A stretch of 47,131 bases of DNA. Source: Reyranella sp. Lineage in GTDB: Bacteria; Pseudomonadota; Alphaproteobacteria; Reyranellales; Reyranellaceae. The DNA is taken from assembly GCA_029946105.1 (NCBI GenBank), contig JAQSDW010000047.1:1-47131 (forward strand), in the 5' to 3' direction. Shown piece by piece: positions 37,480-46,120 of the stretch. Below the pieces are notes generated by a model. It had not been told where the DNA came from. It searched no databases and saw only the letters and a list, made by a program, of their open reading frames with translations. Both the position numbers and the translations under genes were made by a program. The first letter of the stretch is position 1; every line of letters starts with the position of its first letter.

Positions 37480-38604
37480 ATGCTGGGCGCGTTCCTCGAG
37501 ACCTTGATCGGCGGCCTGCTCACCGGCGTGCTTTATTCGCTGGTGGCGCTGGGCTTCGTGCTGATCTTCAAGGCCTCCGGCGTTTTCAATTTCGCGCAAG
37601 GTGCGATGGTTCTCTTCGCCGCGCTCACAATCGCCCGGCTGTCCGGCGAGATCGATAACAAGGAGGTCCATCTCGCAAACTTCGTTGTGGCGGCGGCGAT
37701 CCTGGGTCTCGCGGTCGCGCTCATCGGCTGGTACGCGTGGCGCGAATTTGTCGCGCGCGGCGGCGGACCGGATGAGCGGCGCAAGATGCAGATCCTGGCC
37801 GCCGTCGGCGCGCTGGTCGGCGGCATTGCGGCCTACAGCTACGGCAAGGGCGCGTGGCCGATCTGGCTCGCGATCGCGGCCACCGCTGCCATCATGGGCC
37901 TGCTCGCCTATGCCATCGAACGCCTGGTGCTGCGCCATCTCGTGAACCAGGAAGGTATCATTCTCTTCATGGCGACCCTCGGCATCGCCAACTTCCTCGA
38001 CGGCTTCGGCCAGACGCTGTGGGGCAGCGACATCTACAAGATCAATCTCGGTCTGCCCAAGGATCCGATCTTCCTGTTCGAAGCCGTGTTTCCGGGCGGC
38101 CTGCTGGTCGATCCGGGCGAATTGGTGGCGGCCGCCATTGCGGCTGGCTTGGTCGTGGTGCTCGCGATCTTCTTCCAGAAGACGCGCGTCGGCCGTGCGC
38201 TCCGCGCCGTCGCCGACGACCACGCCGCCGCCCAGTCGGTCGGCATTCCGCTCAATACCATCTGGCTGATCGTGTGGACCGTGTCGGGCCTGGTGGCGCT
38301 CGCCGCCGGCCTGATCTGGGGTGCCAAGCTCGGCGTCCAGTTCTCGATCTCGCTGATTGCACTGAAGGCGCTGCCGGTGCTGATCCTGGGCGGCTTCACC
38401 TCGGTGCCGGGGGCCATCGTCGGCGGCCTGATCATCGGCGCCGGCGAGAAACTCTCCGAAGTGTTCCTGGCGCCGATCCTGGTGAAGGCGTTCGATCTCG
38501 CCGGCGGCGGCATCGAAAACTGGTTCGCCTACATGCTGGCGCTGGTCTTCCTGCTGTTCAGGCCACAGGGCCTGTTCGGCGAACGCATTATCGAGCGGGT
38601 GTAG
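37480..38604 (+). CDS. livH: branched-chain-type ABC transporter permease (LivH-like)
   Basis: A 374-residue polytopic inner-membrane permease with about eight to nine hydrophobic segments. The start MLGAFLETLIGGLLTGVLYSLVALGFVLIFKASG is the classic LivH N-terminus. It is longer than typical LivH (about 300 residues) because of an insertion between the early helices near residues 90-130, containing a charged loop (REFVARGGGPDERRKMQ). The ATG follows the ATPase stop by 11 bases. Forms the channel with LivM. Confidence 0.92.
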   Translation: MLGAFLETLIGGLLTGVLYSLVALGFVLIFKASGVFNFAQGAMVLFAALTIARLSGEIDNKEVHLANFVVAAAILGLAVALIGWYAWREFVARGGGPDERRKMQILAAVGALVGGIAAYSYGKGAWPIWLAIAATAAIMGLLAYAIERLVLRHLVNQEGIILFMATLGIANFLDGFGQTLWGSDIYKINLGLPKDPIFLFEAVFPGGLLVDPGELVAAAIAAGLVVVLAIFFQKTRVGRALRAVADDHAAAQSVGIPLNTIWLIVWTVSGLVALAAGLIWGAKLGVQFSISLIALKALPVLILGGFTSVPGAIVGGLIIGAGEKLSEVFLAPILVKAFDLAGGGIENWFAYMLALVFLLFRPQGLFGERIIERV

Positions 38605-38607
38605 GCG

Positions 38608-39675
38608 ATGCTTTACCGCGAGGCCGGCCAGTTCAAGACGACCTACGTTGCCGACCAGCAGATCTTCCCGATCCTGCAGGACCGCATTTTCGTGCTTGCC
38701 GTCATCGTCGCGGCCTTCCTCGCCGTGCCGATGTTCGCCTCGCCTTATCTCTACACCGAGATCCTGATCCCGTTCCTGATCCTGTCGCTGGCCGCCATTG
38801 GTCTCAATATCCTGGTCGGCTATTGCGGGCAGGTGTCGCTCGGCACCGGCGGCTTCATGGCGGTCGGGGCCTACGCCGCCTACAACCTCTGGCTCCGCGT
38901 GCCCGAGCTGAACAACCTCATCGTCGTGTTCCTGTTCGGTGGCCTGATGGCCGCCGCGGTCGGCATTCTGTTCGGCATCCCGTCTCTAAGGATCAAGGGT
39001 TTCTATCTTGCGGTGGCGACGTTGGCCTCGCAATTCTTCCTCGACTGGCTGTTCGCCCGCGTGAAGTGGCTGACCAACTATACGCCGTCGGGCTCGGTGG
39101 CGGTGGGCAACCTCAGCGTCTTCGGCTGGAAGATCGAGACGCCGGCCGACCGCTACCTGCTGATCCTGGGCCTCGTGGTGGTGGCCACCGTGGTCGCCAA
39201 GAACCTGGTGCGCGGCCACATCGGACGCTCGTGGATGGCGATCCGCGATATGGATATCGCCGCCGAGATCGTCGGTTTCAGGCCGCTGCGCACCAAGCTC
39301 ACCGCCTTTGCCGTAAGTTCGTTCTTCATCGGCGTCGCCGGCGCGATGTGGGCGTTCCTGCGGCTCGGCGCCTGGGAGCCGCTGGCGTTCGACATCAACC
39401 GGTCGTTCCAGATCCTGTTCATGGTCATCATCGGCGGCCTGGGTTCGCTGCTCGGCAGCTTCCTTGGGGCGGCCTTCATCGTGCTGATGCCGATCCTGCT
39501 CAACCAGCTTCCCGGCTGGTTCGGCATCAGGATGTCGACGGCGCTCCTCAGCCACCTCGAATTCATGGTGTTCGGCGCCATGATCGTCTTCTTCCTGATC
39601 GTCGAGCCGCACGGCCTGGCGCGCCTCTGGGCGGTCGCCAAGGAGAAGTTGCGGCTCTGGCCGTTTCCGCACTGA
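38608..39675 (+). CDS. livM: branched-chain-type ABC transporter permease (LivM-like)
   Basis: A 355-residue polytopic permease of the LivM family. Conserved features include LAAIGLNILVGYCGQVSLGTGGFMAVGAYAAYN and the cytoplasmic coupling region GRSWMAIRDMDIAAEIVGF, which contacts the ATPase. It starts three bases after the LivH stop. Usual length. Together with LivH it makes the transmembrane pore. Confidence 0.93.
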   Translation: MLYREAGQFKTTYVADQQIFPILQDRIFVLAVIVAAFLAVPMFASPYLYTEILIPFLILSLAAIGLNILVGYCGQVSLGTGGFMAVGAYAAYNLWLRVPELNNLIVVFLFGGLMAAAVGILFGIPSLRIKGFYLAVATLASQFFLDWLFARVKWLTNYTPSGSVAVGNLSVFGWKIETPADRYLLILGLVVVATVVAKNLVRGHIGRSWMAIRDMDIAAEIVGFRPLRTKLTAFAVSSFFIGVAGAMWAFLRLGAWEPLAFDINRSFQILFMVIIGGLGSLLGSFLGAAFIVLMPILLNQLPGWFGIRMSTALLSHLEFMVFGAMIVFFLIVEPHGLARLWAVAKEKLRLWPFPH

Positions 39676-39736
39676 TCTACTAGATTTCTGGCAAGGGCAG
39701 GCCGGCAAGGACCGCCACAATTTGAGGAGGAACACG

Positions 39737-41062
39737 ATGACACTACGCAAGGCAGTGCTTCTGGGCGCATCGATCGCGGCGGCGGGATTGGCGTTCGCGT
39801 CGGCCGCCCAGGCCCAGAATGAGCAGTTCATTCCGGGTCTGATCTACCGAACCGGCGCCTACGCGCCGAACGGCATCCCATTCGCCAACGGTGTCGCCGA
39901 CTACTATGCGCTCGTCAACGAGCGCGACGGTGGCATCAACGGCGTAAAAATCCTCTATGAGGAGTGCGACACCGGCTACGCCACCGACCGTGGTGTGGAG
40001 TGCTACGAGCGCCTCAAGAACAAGGGCCCGACCGGTGCTGCCTACGTCAACCCGCTCAGCACCGGCATCACCTTTGCCCTCACCGAAAAGGCGCCGATCG
40101 ACAAGATCCCGGTGATCTCGATGGGCTACGGCCGCTCGGAGTCGCGCGACGGCAGCGTGTTCCAGTGGAATTTCCCGCTGCTCGGCACCTACTGGTCGGC
40201 CGCCGACATCATCATGCAGCACATCGCCCTGAAGGAGGGCGGGTTCGACAAGCTCAAGGGCAAGAAGATCGTGCTGGTCTATCACGACTCGCCTTACGGC
40301 AAGGAGCCGATCGCTCTCCTCGAGCAGCGCGCCAAGATGCACGGCTTCGAGTTTACGCCGATGCCCGTTACTCATCCCGGCGTCGAGCAGAAGGCGACCT
40401 GGCTGCAGATCCGCCAGAACCGGCCGGACTACGTCCTGCTGTGGGGCTGGGGCATCATGAACTCGACGTCGATCAAGGAAGCGGCCGCGGTCGGCTTCCC
40501 GCGCGACAAGATGTTCGGCGTGTGGTGGTCTGGTGCCGAGCCTGACGTGCGTCCGGCCGAGGGCGGCGCCAAGGGCTACAGTGCCGCCATGCTGCAGCAC
40601 GGCGCCGGCCAGTTCGGCGTCCATGCCGATCTCAAGAAGTTCCTCTATGACAAGGGCAAGGGCTCGGCGAAGTGGGATGAGGTCGGCGAGGTCCTCTACA
40701 ACCGCGGCCTGGTAAATGCCATGCTGGGCGTCGAGGCGATCCGTAAGGCGCAGACCAAGTTCGGCAACAAGCCGCTGACCGGTGAGCAGGTCCGCTGGGG
40801 TATAGAAAATCTCGATATCAGCGCCGCGCGACTCAAGGAGCTCGGCTTCGAGGGCATGTTGCAGCCGCTCAAGGTCAGCTGCTCCGATCACGAAGGTACC
40901 CGCGCCGGTCGCGTCCAACAGTGGGACGGTGCCAAGTGGGTCGTGGTCTCCGACTGGTATCAGTCCGACGACAAGGTACTGAAGCCGATGGTCGATGCGG
41001 CGGCGAAGAAGTACGCCGAGGAGAAGAAGCTTCCCGTCCGCGACTGCTCCAAGGAGAGCTGA
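39737..41062 (+). CDS. livK: periplasmic substrate-binding protein of the Liv-type ABC transporter
   Basis: A 441-residue type I periplasmic binding protein with an N-terminal Sec signal (cleavage predicted after AQA near residue 26). The mature domain opens with GLIYRTGAYAPNGIPFANGVADYYALVNERDGGINGVKI, close to the aliphatic/aromatic acid receptors of the family rather than classical leucine-binding protein. GAGGAGG lies just before the ATG. The gene order (binding protein after the permeases) and the linked acyl-CoA ligase suggest a carboxylate substrate, not necessarily an amino acid. Confidence 0.88.
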   Translation: MTLRKAVLLGASIAAAGLAFASAAQAQNEQFIPGLIYRTGAYAPNGIPFANGVADYYALVNERDGGINGVKILYEECDTGYATDRGVECYERLKNKGPTGAAYVNPLSTGITFALTEKAPIDKIPVISMGYGRSESRDGSVFQWNFPLLGTYWSAADIIMQHIALKEGGFDKLKGKKIVLVYHDSPYGKEPIALLEQRAKMHGFEFTPMPVTHPGVEQKATWLQIRQNRPDYVLLWGWGIMNSTSIKEAAAVGFPRDKMFGVWWSGAEPDVRPAEGGAKGYSAAMLQHGAGQFGVHADLKKFLYDKGKGSAKWDEVGEVLYNRGLVNAMLGVEAIRKAQTKFGNKPLTGEQVRWGIENLDISAARLKELGFEGMLQPLKVSCSDHEGTRAGRVQQWDGAKWVVVSDWYQSDDKVLKPMVDAAAKKYAEEKKLPVRDCSKES

Positions 41063-41069
41063 TCCGGCG

Positions 41070-41915
41070 ATGAATGCCATTCCGGCTCCGTCGGCAGCGC
41101 CCACACCTGCCACGTCGATCAATGTCATCGACGTGGCCAACATCGAGGTGATCTACAATCACGTCATCCTCGTGCTGAAGGGCGTGTCGCTGACGGTACC
41201 GGAGGGCGGCATCGTGGCGCTGCTGGGCGGTAACGGCGCCGGCAAGTCGACGACGCTGAAAGCGATTTCCAACCTGCTGCGCACCGAGCGCGGCGAGGTT
41301 ACCAAGGGCCACATCCATTGCCGCGGCGAGCGCGTCGACGGGCTCACGCCCAACGACCTGGTGCGGCGTGGCGTCATCCAGGTGATGGAGGGAAGGCACT
41401 GCTTCGGCCATCTCACGGTCGAGGAGAACCTGCTGACCGGCGCCTTCATCCACGGCAGCAAGCGCCGCCAGATCGCCGACGACCTGGAGAAGGTCTATCA
41501 CTACTTTCCCCGCCTCAGGGACCGCCGGACCAGCCAGGCGGGCTACACGTCGGGCGGCGAGCAGCAGATGACGGCGATCGGCCGCGCGCTGATGAGCCGG
41601 CCGACCACCATCCTGCTCGACGAGCCGTCGATGGGGTTGGCGCCGCAGCTCGTCGAGGAGATCTTCGAGATCGTGAAGAACCTCAACGAGAAGGAAAGGG
41701 TTTCCATCCTGCTGGCCGAGCAGAACACCAACGTGGCCCTGCGCTATGCCCACTACGGCTACATCCTCGAGAACGGCCGGGTGGTGCTCGACGGCAACGC
41801 CGATGCCCTGCGCGAAAACGAGGACGTGAAGGAATTCTACCTCGGCATCGGCGGCGAGGGCCGCCGCTCGTTCCGCGACGTCAAGCACTACCGCCGGCGC
41901 AAGCGCTGGCTCTAG
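41070..41915 (+). CDS. livF: branched-chain-type ABC transporter ATP-binding protein (LivF-like)
   Basis: A 281-residue ABC ATPase. Walker A GGNGAGKS is at 53-60, the signature is TSGGEQQM, and Walker B is TILLDEPSMGLAP. The N-terminus is extended by about 18 residues relative to common LivF and is Pro/Ala rich. The C-terminal tail (GEGRRSFRDVKHYRRRKRWL) is basic. It completes the importer encoded from 36677. The last codons and stop are followed by a degenerate repetition of the same 12 bases. Confidence 0.92.
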   Translation: MNAIPAPSAAPTPATSINVIDVANIEVIYNHVILVLKGVSLTVPEGGIVALLGGNGAGKSTTLKAISNLLRTERGEVTKGHIHCRGERVDGLTPNDLVRRGVIQVMEGRHCFGHLTVEENLLTGAFIHGSKRRQIADDLEKVYHYFPRLRDRRTSQAGYTSGGEQQMTAIGRALMSRPTTILLDEPSMGLAPQLVEEIFEIVKNLNEKERVSILLAEQNTNVALRYAHYGYILENGRVVLDGNADALRENEDVKEFYLGIGGEGRRSFRDVKHYRRRKRWL

Positions 41916-41927
41916 CGCTGGCGCTCA
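41904..41927 (+). repeat. degenerate 12-bp duplication across the livF stop
   Basis: CGCTGGCTCTAG (41904-41915, with the TAG stop) is followed directly by CGCTGGCGCTCA (41916-41927), nine of twelve bases identical. The second copy contains the complement of the convergent gene's TGA stop (41925-41927). This is weaker than the other stop-codon arrays but has the same position. Confidence 0.5.
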
Positions 41928-42290
41928 AGTCCGGACAAGCGTCGTCCATGCCGCGAAGGCAAGCGGCGGCAGGGCGATCAGGTCGACGATCGCGATGGTG
42001 CGCAATGCGCCTGCCGGATTGCCGTAGAGCGCATAGAAACCCAGGAAGCCCACGACGTTGATCGCCGCGGCCAGCAGCGCCGCGGGCCGGACGGGCGCGG
42101 CCCAGCTCGCCCACAGGCAGAGGATGCCGACCAGCGCCAGCAGGAGCGCGCGGTGGCGCAACAGCACCAGCAGCGTCGAATCGCCCGGGGCGATGCCGTA
42201 GAGGCGGGAGAGCGTTTCAGGCACGAACACCGGCGCGATCGGCATCAGGTGAATGGCGCCGACGACGGCGAAGGCAAGAGCGGTCCACAT
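41925..42290 (-). CDS. small polytopic membrane protein, unknown function
   Basis: A 121-residue protein with about four hydrophobic helices (near 2-22, 42-60, 64-84 and 95-117). The family is not recognised. The start ATG at 42290 (MWTALAFAVVGAIHL) begins directly with the first helix; an upstream start at 42326 would add 12 residues. Sixty-six bases downstream of the AhpD-like gene on the same strand, so possibly cotranscribed. Convergent with livF. Confidence 0.65.
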   Translation of the reverse strand: MWTALAFAVVGAIHLMPIAPVFVPETLSRLYGIAPGDSTLLVLLRHRALLLALVGILCLWASWAAPVRPAALLAAAINVVGFLGFYALYGNPAGALRTIAIVDLIALPPLAFAAWTTLVRT

Positions 42291-42356
42291 TACGGCAGCT
42301 TCTACGTCGGCCGGCCGTACGGGCAATTACCTGCGAGGTAGCCGCCGGCTCGAGGA

Positions 42357-42839
42357 TCAGGAAGCCGCTGCGGCCGCCATCTTCTTCGGGATCGGCGGTG
42401 CGAAGCGGAAGGCGGCGCCCAGGCGGTTCCAGGCGTTGATGGCGGCGATGGCGGTGCTCAGGAACACGACTTCGCTTTCGCTGAAATGTTGGCGCGCGGC
42501 TGCGTAGGCCGCGTCGGAAACGCTGTGGCCGGCCAGATGCGTCAGCGCCTCGGCCCAGGCCAGTGCTGCGCATTCGCGCTCGGAGAAGATGCCGGCCTCG
42601 TGCCAGGTCGCCACCAGGTCGAGCTTCTCCTGGGCAATGCCGAGCTTGCGCGAGACATTGAGATGGATCTGCAGGCAGAAGGCGCAGTTGTTGATCTGCG
42701 AGACGCGGAGCTTGGCGAGTTCGACGATCTCCTTGTCGAAGCCCGACTCGTCGGCCGTCTTGCCCATGGCGAGCAGGGCGGCCTGGGCGGCGGGCGCGGT
42801 CTTGGCGAAGCTGTCGTAGGTGATGCGGACGCTGGACAT
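42357..42839 (-). CDS. AhpD-like carboxymuconolactone decarboxylase family protein
   Basis: A 160-residue alkylhydroperoxidase/CMD-fold protein. The redox CxxC and its histidine are intact: C52, C55 and H59 in NCAFCLQIH. The rest of the motif (EIVELAKLRVSQINNCAFC) is typical. Such proteins act as peroxidases or in thiol-disulphide exchange. A possible promoter TTGAAA (minus strand, 42893-42888) with an AATATC -10 lies just upstream in an AT-rich patch. Divergent from the PaaK-like ligase. Confidence 0.9.
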   Translation of the reverse strand: MSSVRITYDSFAKTAPAAQAALLAMGKTADESGFDKEIVELAKLRVSQINNCAFCLQIHLNVSRKLGIAQEKLDLVATWHEAGIFSERECAALAWAEALTHLAGHSVSDAAYAAARQHFSESEVVFLSTAIAAINAWNRLGAAFRFAPPIPKKMAAAAAS

Positions 42840-42865
42840 GGGGCGATCTCCGGGTTTCGCCGCAG

Positions 42866-42893
42866 GATATTAGAACTCTGATATTGTTTTCAA
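42866..42893 (-). promoter_or_regulatory. candidate promoter of the AhpD-like gene
   Basis: On the minus strand TTGAAA (42893-42888) is followed after 16 bases by AATATC (42871-42866), a plausible -35/-10 pair, in the only markedly AT-rich patch of this intergenic region. The direct repeat GATATT in the same patch could be an operator half-site. Confidence 0.4.
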
Positions 42894-42955
42894 GCCCGCC
42901 GGTCCGGTCTACGGTCGATGCCAAATCAGGGAAACGCCCAAGGAAACGTATCGCC

Positions 42956-44191
42956 ATGGCCAAGCACTACGACACGCTGGAAACCCGCTCGCCGCAGGAC
43001 CGCGAAAAGGCGCTGATGGCGGCGCTGCCGCAGCAGATCGCCCACGCCAAGGCCAATGCGCCGTTCTTCGCGACCTGGCTGAAGGATGTCGATCCAGCCT
43101 CGGTCACGTCGCGGGCCGCGCTCGCCCGGTTGCCGGTGCTGCGCAAGTCGATGCTGGGCGAGGTGCAGAAGAAGACCCCGCCGATGGGCGGCCTGATCAC
43201 CGTGCCGATGACCAAGGTGCGCCACATCTTCATGTCGCCCGGTCCGATCTTCGAGATCGACACCGACGAGCCCGACTATTTCCGTGGTGCGCGCGCGATG
43301 TTCGCCGCCGGCTTCCGGCCCGGCGACGTCGTCTACAACACCTTCTCCTACCACCTCACGCCCGCCGGCATCATGATGGAGTCGGCCCTGCGCGCGCTGG
43401 GCTGCGCCGTGGTGCCGGGCGGCGTCGGCAACACCGAGCTGCAGCTCGACGCCATCGCCGCGATCAGGCCCAGCGGTTATGTCGGCACGCCCTCGTTCCT
43501 GAAGATCCTGATCGAGAAGGCGGCCGAACTGGGCAAGGACATTTCCTCGCTCAAGCACGCCTTCGTCGGCGCCGAGGCGCTGCCGCCCAGCCTGCGCCAG
43601 ATGTTCATCGACAAGGGCATGACCTGCCTGCAAAGCTACGGCACCGCCGATCTCGGCACCATCGCCTACGAGTCCGAATCCATCCAGGGCATGACTGTCG
43701 ACGAGGGCGTGATCGTCGAGATCGTGCAGCCCGGCACCGGCGATCCGGTGCCCGAGGGCGACGTCGGCGAAGTGGTCGTCACCAGCTTCAACCGCGCCTA
43801 TCCGCTGATCCGCTTCGGCACCGGCGACATGTCGGCCGTGCTGGCGGGGCCGAGCCCCTGCGGGCGGACCAACATGCGCATAAAGGGCTGGATGGGCCGC
43901 GCCGATCAGCGCACCAAGGTGCGCGGCATGTTCGTCGATCCGGAACAGATCGCCGAGATCGCCCGGAAGCACCCCGGCCTCGGCCGCCTCCGGCTGGTGA
44001 TCGACTGGGTGAACCAGGCCGACGTCATGACCTTGAAAGTCGAGGCCGCGCAGCCGTCGCCCGATCTGGACAAGGCGATGACGGACACGATCCGAACCGT
44101 CTGCAAGGTCGGTGGCAAGGTCGAGTTCGCCAAGCCCGGCAGCCTACCCAACGACGGCAAGGTCATCGACGACGTCAGAAAGTATACGTGA
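42956..44191 (+). CDS. PaaK-like CoA ligase family protein with degenerate P-loop
   Basis: A 411-residue protein related to phenylacetate-CoA ligase. Recognisable motifs are YVGTPSFLK, SYGTADLGTIAYES (A5-like), LIRFGTGD (A7), RTKVRGMFVDPEQI (A8) and a terminal lysine K402 in NDGKVIDDV. However, the usual phosphate-binding SSGTTG segment is replaced by FMSPGPIF (residues 92-99). I recall similar SPGP proteins as a distinct PaaK subfamily. The ligase activity is therefore uncertain. The start ATG at 42956 has AAGGAAA upstream. An SDR follows 7 bases later. Confidence 0.82.
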   Translation: MAKHYDTLETRSPQDREKALMAALPQQIAHAKANAPFFATWLKDVDPASVTSRAALARLPVLRKSMLGEVQKKTPPMGGLITVPMTKVRHIFMSPGPIFEIDTDEPDYFRGARAMFAAGFRPGDVVYNTFSYHLTPAGIMMESALRALGCAVVPGGVGNTELQLDAIAAIRPSGYVGTPSFLKILIEKAAELGKDISSLKHAFVGAEALPPSLRQMFIDKGMTCLQSYGTADLGTIAYESESIQGMTVDEGVIVEIVQPGTGDPVPEGDVGEVVVTSFNRAYPLIRFGTGDMSAVLAGPSPCGRTNMRIKGWMGRADQRTKVRGMFVDPEQIAEIARKHPGLGRLRLVIDWVNQADVMTLKVEAAQPSPDLDKAMTDTIRTVCKVGGKVEFAKPGSLPNDGKVIDDVRKYT

Positions 44192-44198
44192 GGGCGGG

Positions 44199-44993
44199 AT
44201 GGAACTGGGTCTCGGCAACAAGCACGCGCTGGTCACCGGCTCGACCGCCGGCATCGGCTACGCGCTCGCCAAGGGCCTGGCGGCCGAGGACGCGCACGTG
44301 ATCCTGACCGGGCGCACGCAGGCCGGTGTCGATGCGGCGCTCGCGCGCCTGCGCGCTGCGGTGCCCGAGGCCAAGGTGACCGGCATCGCCGCCGACTGTG
44401 CCAGCGCGGAGGGCGCCGCCACGGTGTTCGAGCGCGTGCCCCAGCTCGACGTGCTGGTGAACAACCTGGGCATCTACGGACGCAAGCCTGCCTTCGAGAT
44501 CGACGACGCCGAATGGCGGCACTTCTTCGAGACCAACGTCTTGAGCGGCATTCGCTTCACGCGCCACTATGCGCCGGGCATGGCCAGGCGCGGCTGGGGC
44601 CGTGTCCTCTTCGTGTCGAGCGAATCGGCGCTCAATATCCCGCCCGAGATGATCCACTACGGCATGACCAAGACCGCCCAGCTCTCGATCAGCCACGGCT
44701 TCGCCATGGAGCTGGCGGGCACGGGCGTGACGGTGAATGCGCTGCTGCCCGGTCCGACCCACACCGAGACCACCGACAAGCTGCGGGCCGAGCGGGCCAA
44801 GGCTTCGGGCGTGACGGTGGCCGAGATCGAGGCGGCGTTCCTGCGCGACTTCCGCCCGACCTCGCTGATCCGCCGCTTCACCACCGCCGACGAGGTGGCG
44901 GCGCTGGGCGTCTATCTCTGCAGCGAGGTGGCGTCCGGCACGTCGGGCGCCGCCATGCGTGTCGATGGCGGCGTGGTCAACCAGATCATGTAG
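44199..44993 (+). CDS. short-chain dehydrogenase/reductase (SDR)
   Basis: A 264-residue classical SDR. The cofactor motif TGSTAGIG is at 13-20, NNLG at 88-91, the catalytic Ser at 140-143 (VSSES), and the YxxxK pair is Y154/K158. The C-terminal GTSGAAMRVDGGVVNQIM is the usual end. An NAD(P)-dependent oxidation or reduction of an alcohol or keto group is expected; the substrate is unknown. The ATG at 44199 has GGGCGGG upstream. Cotranscribed with the PaaK-like ligase. Convergent with the Bug receptor gene. Confidence 0.92.
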   Translation: MELGLGNKHALVTGSTAGIGYALAKGLAAEDAHVILTGRTQAGVDAALARLRAAVPEAKVTGIAADCASAEGAATVFERVPQLDVLVNNLGIYGRKPAFEIDDAEWRHFFETNVLSGIRFTRHYAPGMARRGWGRVLFVSSESALNIPPEMIHYGMTKTAQLSISHGFAMELAGTGVTVNALLPGPTHTETTDKLRAERAKASGVTVAEIEAAFLRDFRPTSLIRRFTTADEVAALGVYLCSEVASGTSGAAMRVDGGVVNQIM

Positions 44994-45005
44994 GGACCGC
45001 GGGCC

Positions 45006-46022
45006 TCAGTTCACGTCGAGCTTCAGCCCTTCCTTGTCGATGACGCCCTTCCACAGCGCGATCTGGGCGTTCACGAAGCTGTTGAACTGCTCGGGCGTGC
45101 CGTAGGCGGGGAAGCCCGCCATGGTCTTGAAGCGCTCCTTGGTGCCGGCGTCGTCGAGCCAGGCCTTCATCTGGGCGTTGAGCGAGTCGACGATCGGCTT
45201 CGGCGTATTGGCCGGCAGGAAGACGCCGAACCAGGTCGAGACGTCGAACGGCTTCAGCTCCGGCATGGTCTCGCAGATCGGCACCAGATCGGGCGTGAGC
45301 GGATTGCGCTCCTTCGAGGTAAGGCCCAGCGCCCGGAGCTTGCCCGCGCGCACGAACTCGATCGAGGTGGTAAGGTTGTCGAAGAAGAACTGGGTGACGC
45401 CGGCGGTCAGGTCCTGCAGCGCGGGCGCCGCGCCGCGGTAGGGGATGTGCTCGGCCTTGGTGCCGGTGAGCTGGAGGAACCAGGCGCCCGACAGGTGCGG
45501 CGACTGGCCGGTGCCGGACGAGGCATAGGAAGCCTTGCCGTTCTGCGCCTTCAGCCAGGCCACGAACTCCGGCACCGTCTTGGCTGGCACCGAGGGATGG
45601 ACCACCAGCACGTTGGGCGCGGTGAGGACGCACGACACCGGGATCAGGCTGGCCGGCGTGTAGGGCATGTTGCGGTAGAGCGAGTAACCGATCGACTGCG
45701 GGCCGATATTGCCCATCAGGATGGTGCTGCCGTCGGGGGCCGACTTGACCACTTCGGCCGAGCCGATGACGCCGCCGGCGCCGGATTTGTTGTCGACCAC
45801 GCAGGACTGGCCCCAGGCCTGCTGGAGGTAGGCCGCAAGCAGGCGGGCCACGATGTCTGTCGTGCCGCCGGGGGCTGCCGGAACGACGATCTTGCTGGCC
45901 TGGCTGGGCTTCCAGGGCGATTGGGCTGCCAGGCCGACCGGCAGGAGGGTGGCTGCGGGCAGGGCAGCGGCGGCGCCCAGGGCGGAACGTACGGCGGCGC
46001 GGCGGGAAAGGCGGCGGATCAT
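45006..46022 (-). CDS. Bug-family (TctC-type) periplasmic solute receptor
   Basis: A 338-residue extracytoplasmic receptor of the Bug/TctC family, which bind carboxylates such as tricarboxylates, aromatic acids or nicotinate. The signal peptide contains twin arginines (RRLSRRAAV) and a long hydrophobic stretch up to about residue 33. The mature start matches the family (KIVVPAAPGGTTDIVARLLA). GAGGAAAC lies right before the ATG at 46022, which is the preferred start. No TctA/TctB membrane subunits are adjacent, a common situation for Bug orphans. Confidence 0.93.
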   Translation of the reverse strand: MIRRLSRRAAVRSALGAAAALPAATLLPVGLAAQSPWKPSQASKIVVPAAPGGTTDIVARLLAAYLQQAWGQSCVVDNKSGAGGVIGSAEVVKSAPDGSTILMGNIGPQSIGYSLYRNMPYTPASLIPVSCVLTAPNVLVVHPSVPAKTVPEFVAWLKAQNGKASYASSGTGQSPHLSGAWFLQLTGTKAEHIPYRGAAPALQDLTAGVTQFFFDNLTTSIEFVRAGKLRALGLTSKERNPLTPDLVPICETMPELKPFDVSTWFGVFLPANTPKPIVDSLNAQMKAWLDDAGTKERFKTMAGFPAYGTPEQFNSFVNAQIALWKGVIDKEGLKLDVN

Positions 46023-46088
46023 TGTTTCCTCGGGTTTCTGTATCGTTGGGGCACCCGTAACATGCGTGTGTGACTCGACCAAGCGAGC

Positions 46089-46120
46089 GTGCCGCACTCG
46101 TTTCGCTCACGTGCCGCACT
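46089..46120. repeat. 10-bp direct repeat in the divergent promoter region
   Basis: GTGCCGCACT occurs at 46089-46098 and again at 46111-46120, 22 bases apart start to start (about two helical turns). It lies between the divergent Bug and methyltransferase genes. It could be a regulator's paired site. The stretch 46023-46236 also has a 6-bp hairpin (CGCCGG/CCGGCG) and a C-run, but no convincing promoter. Confidence 0.5.
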
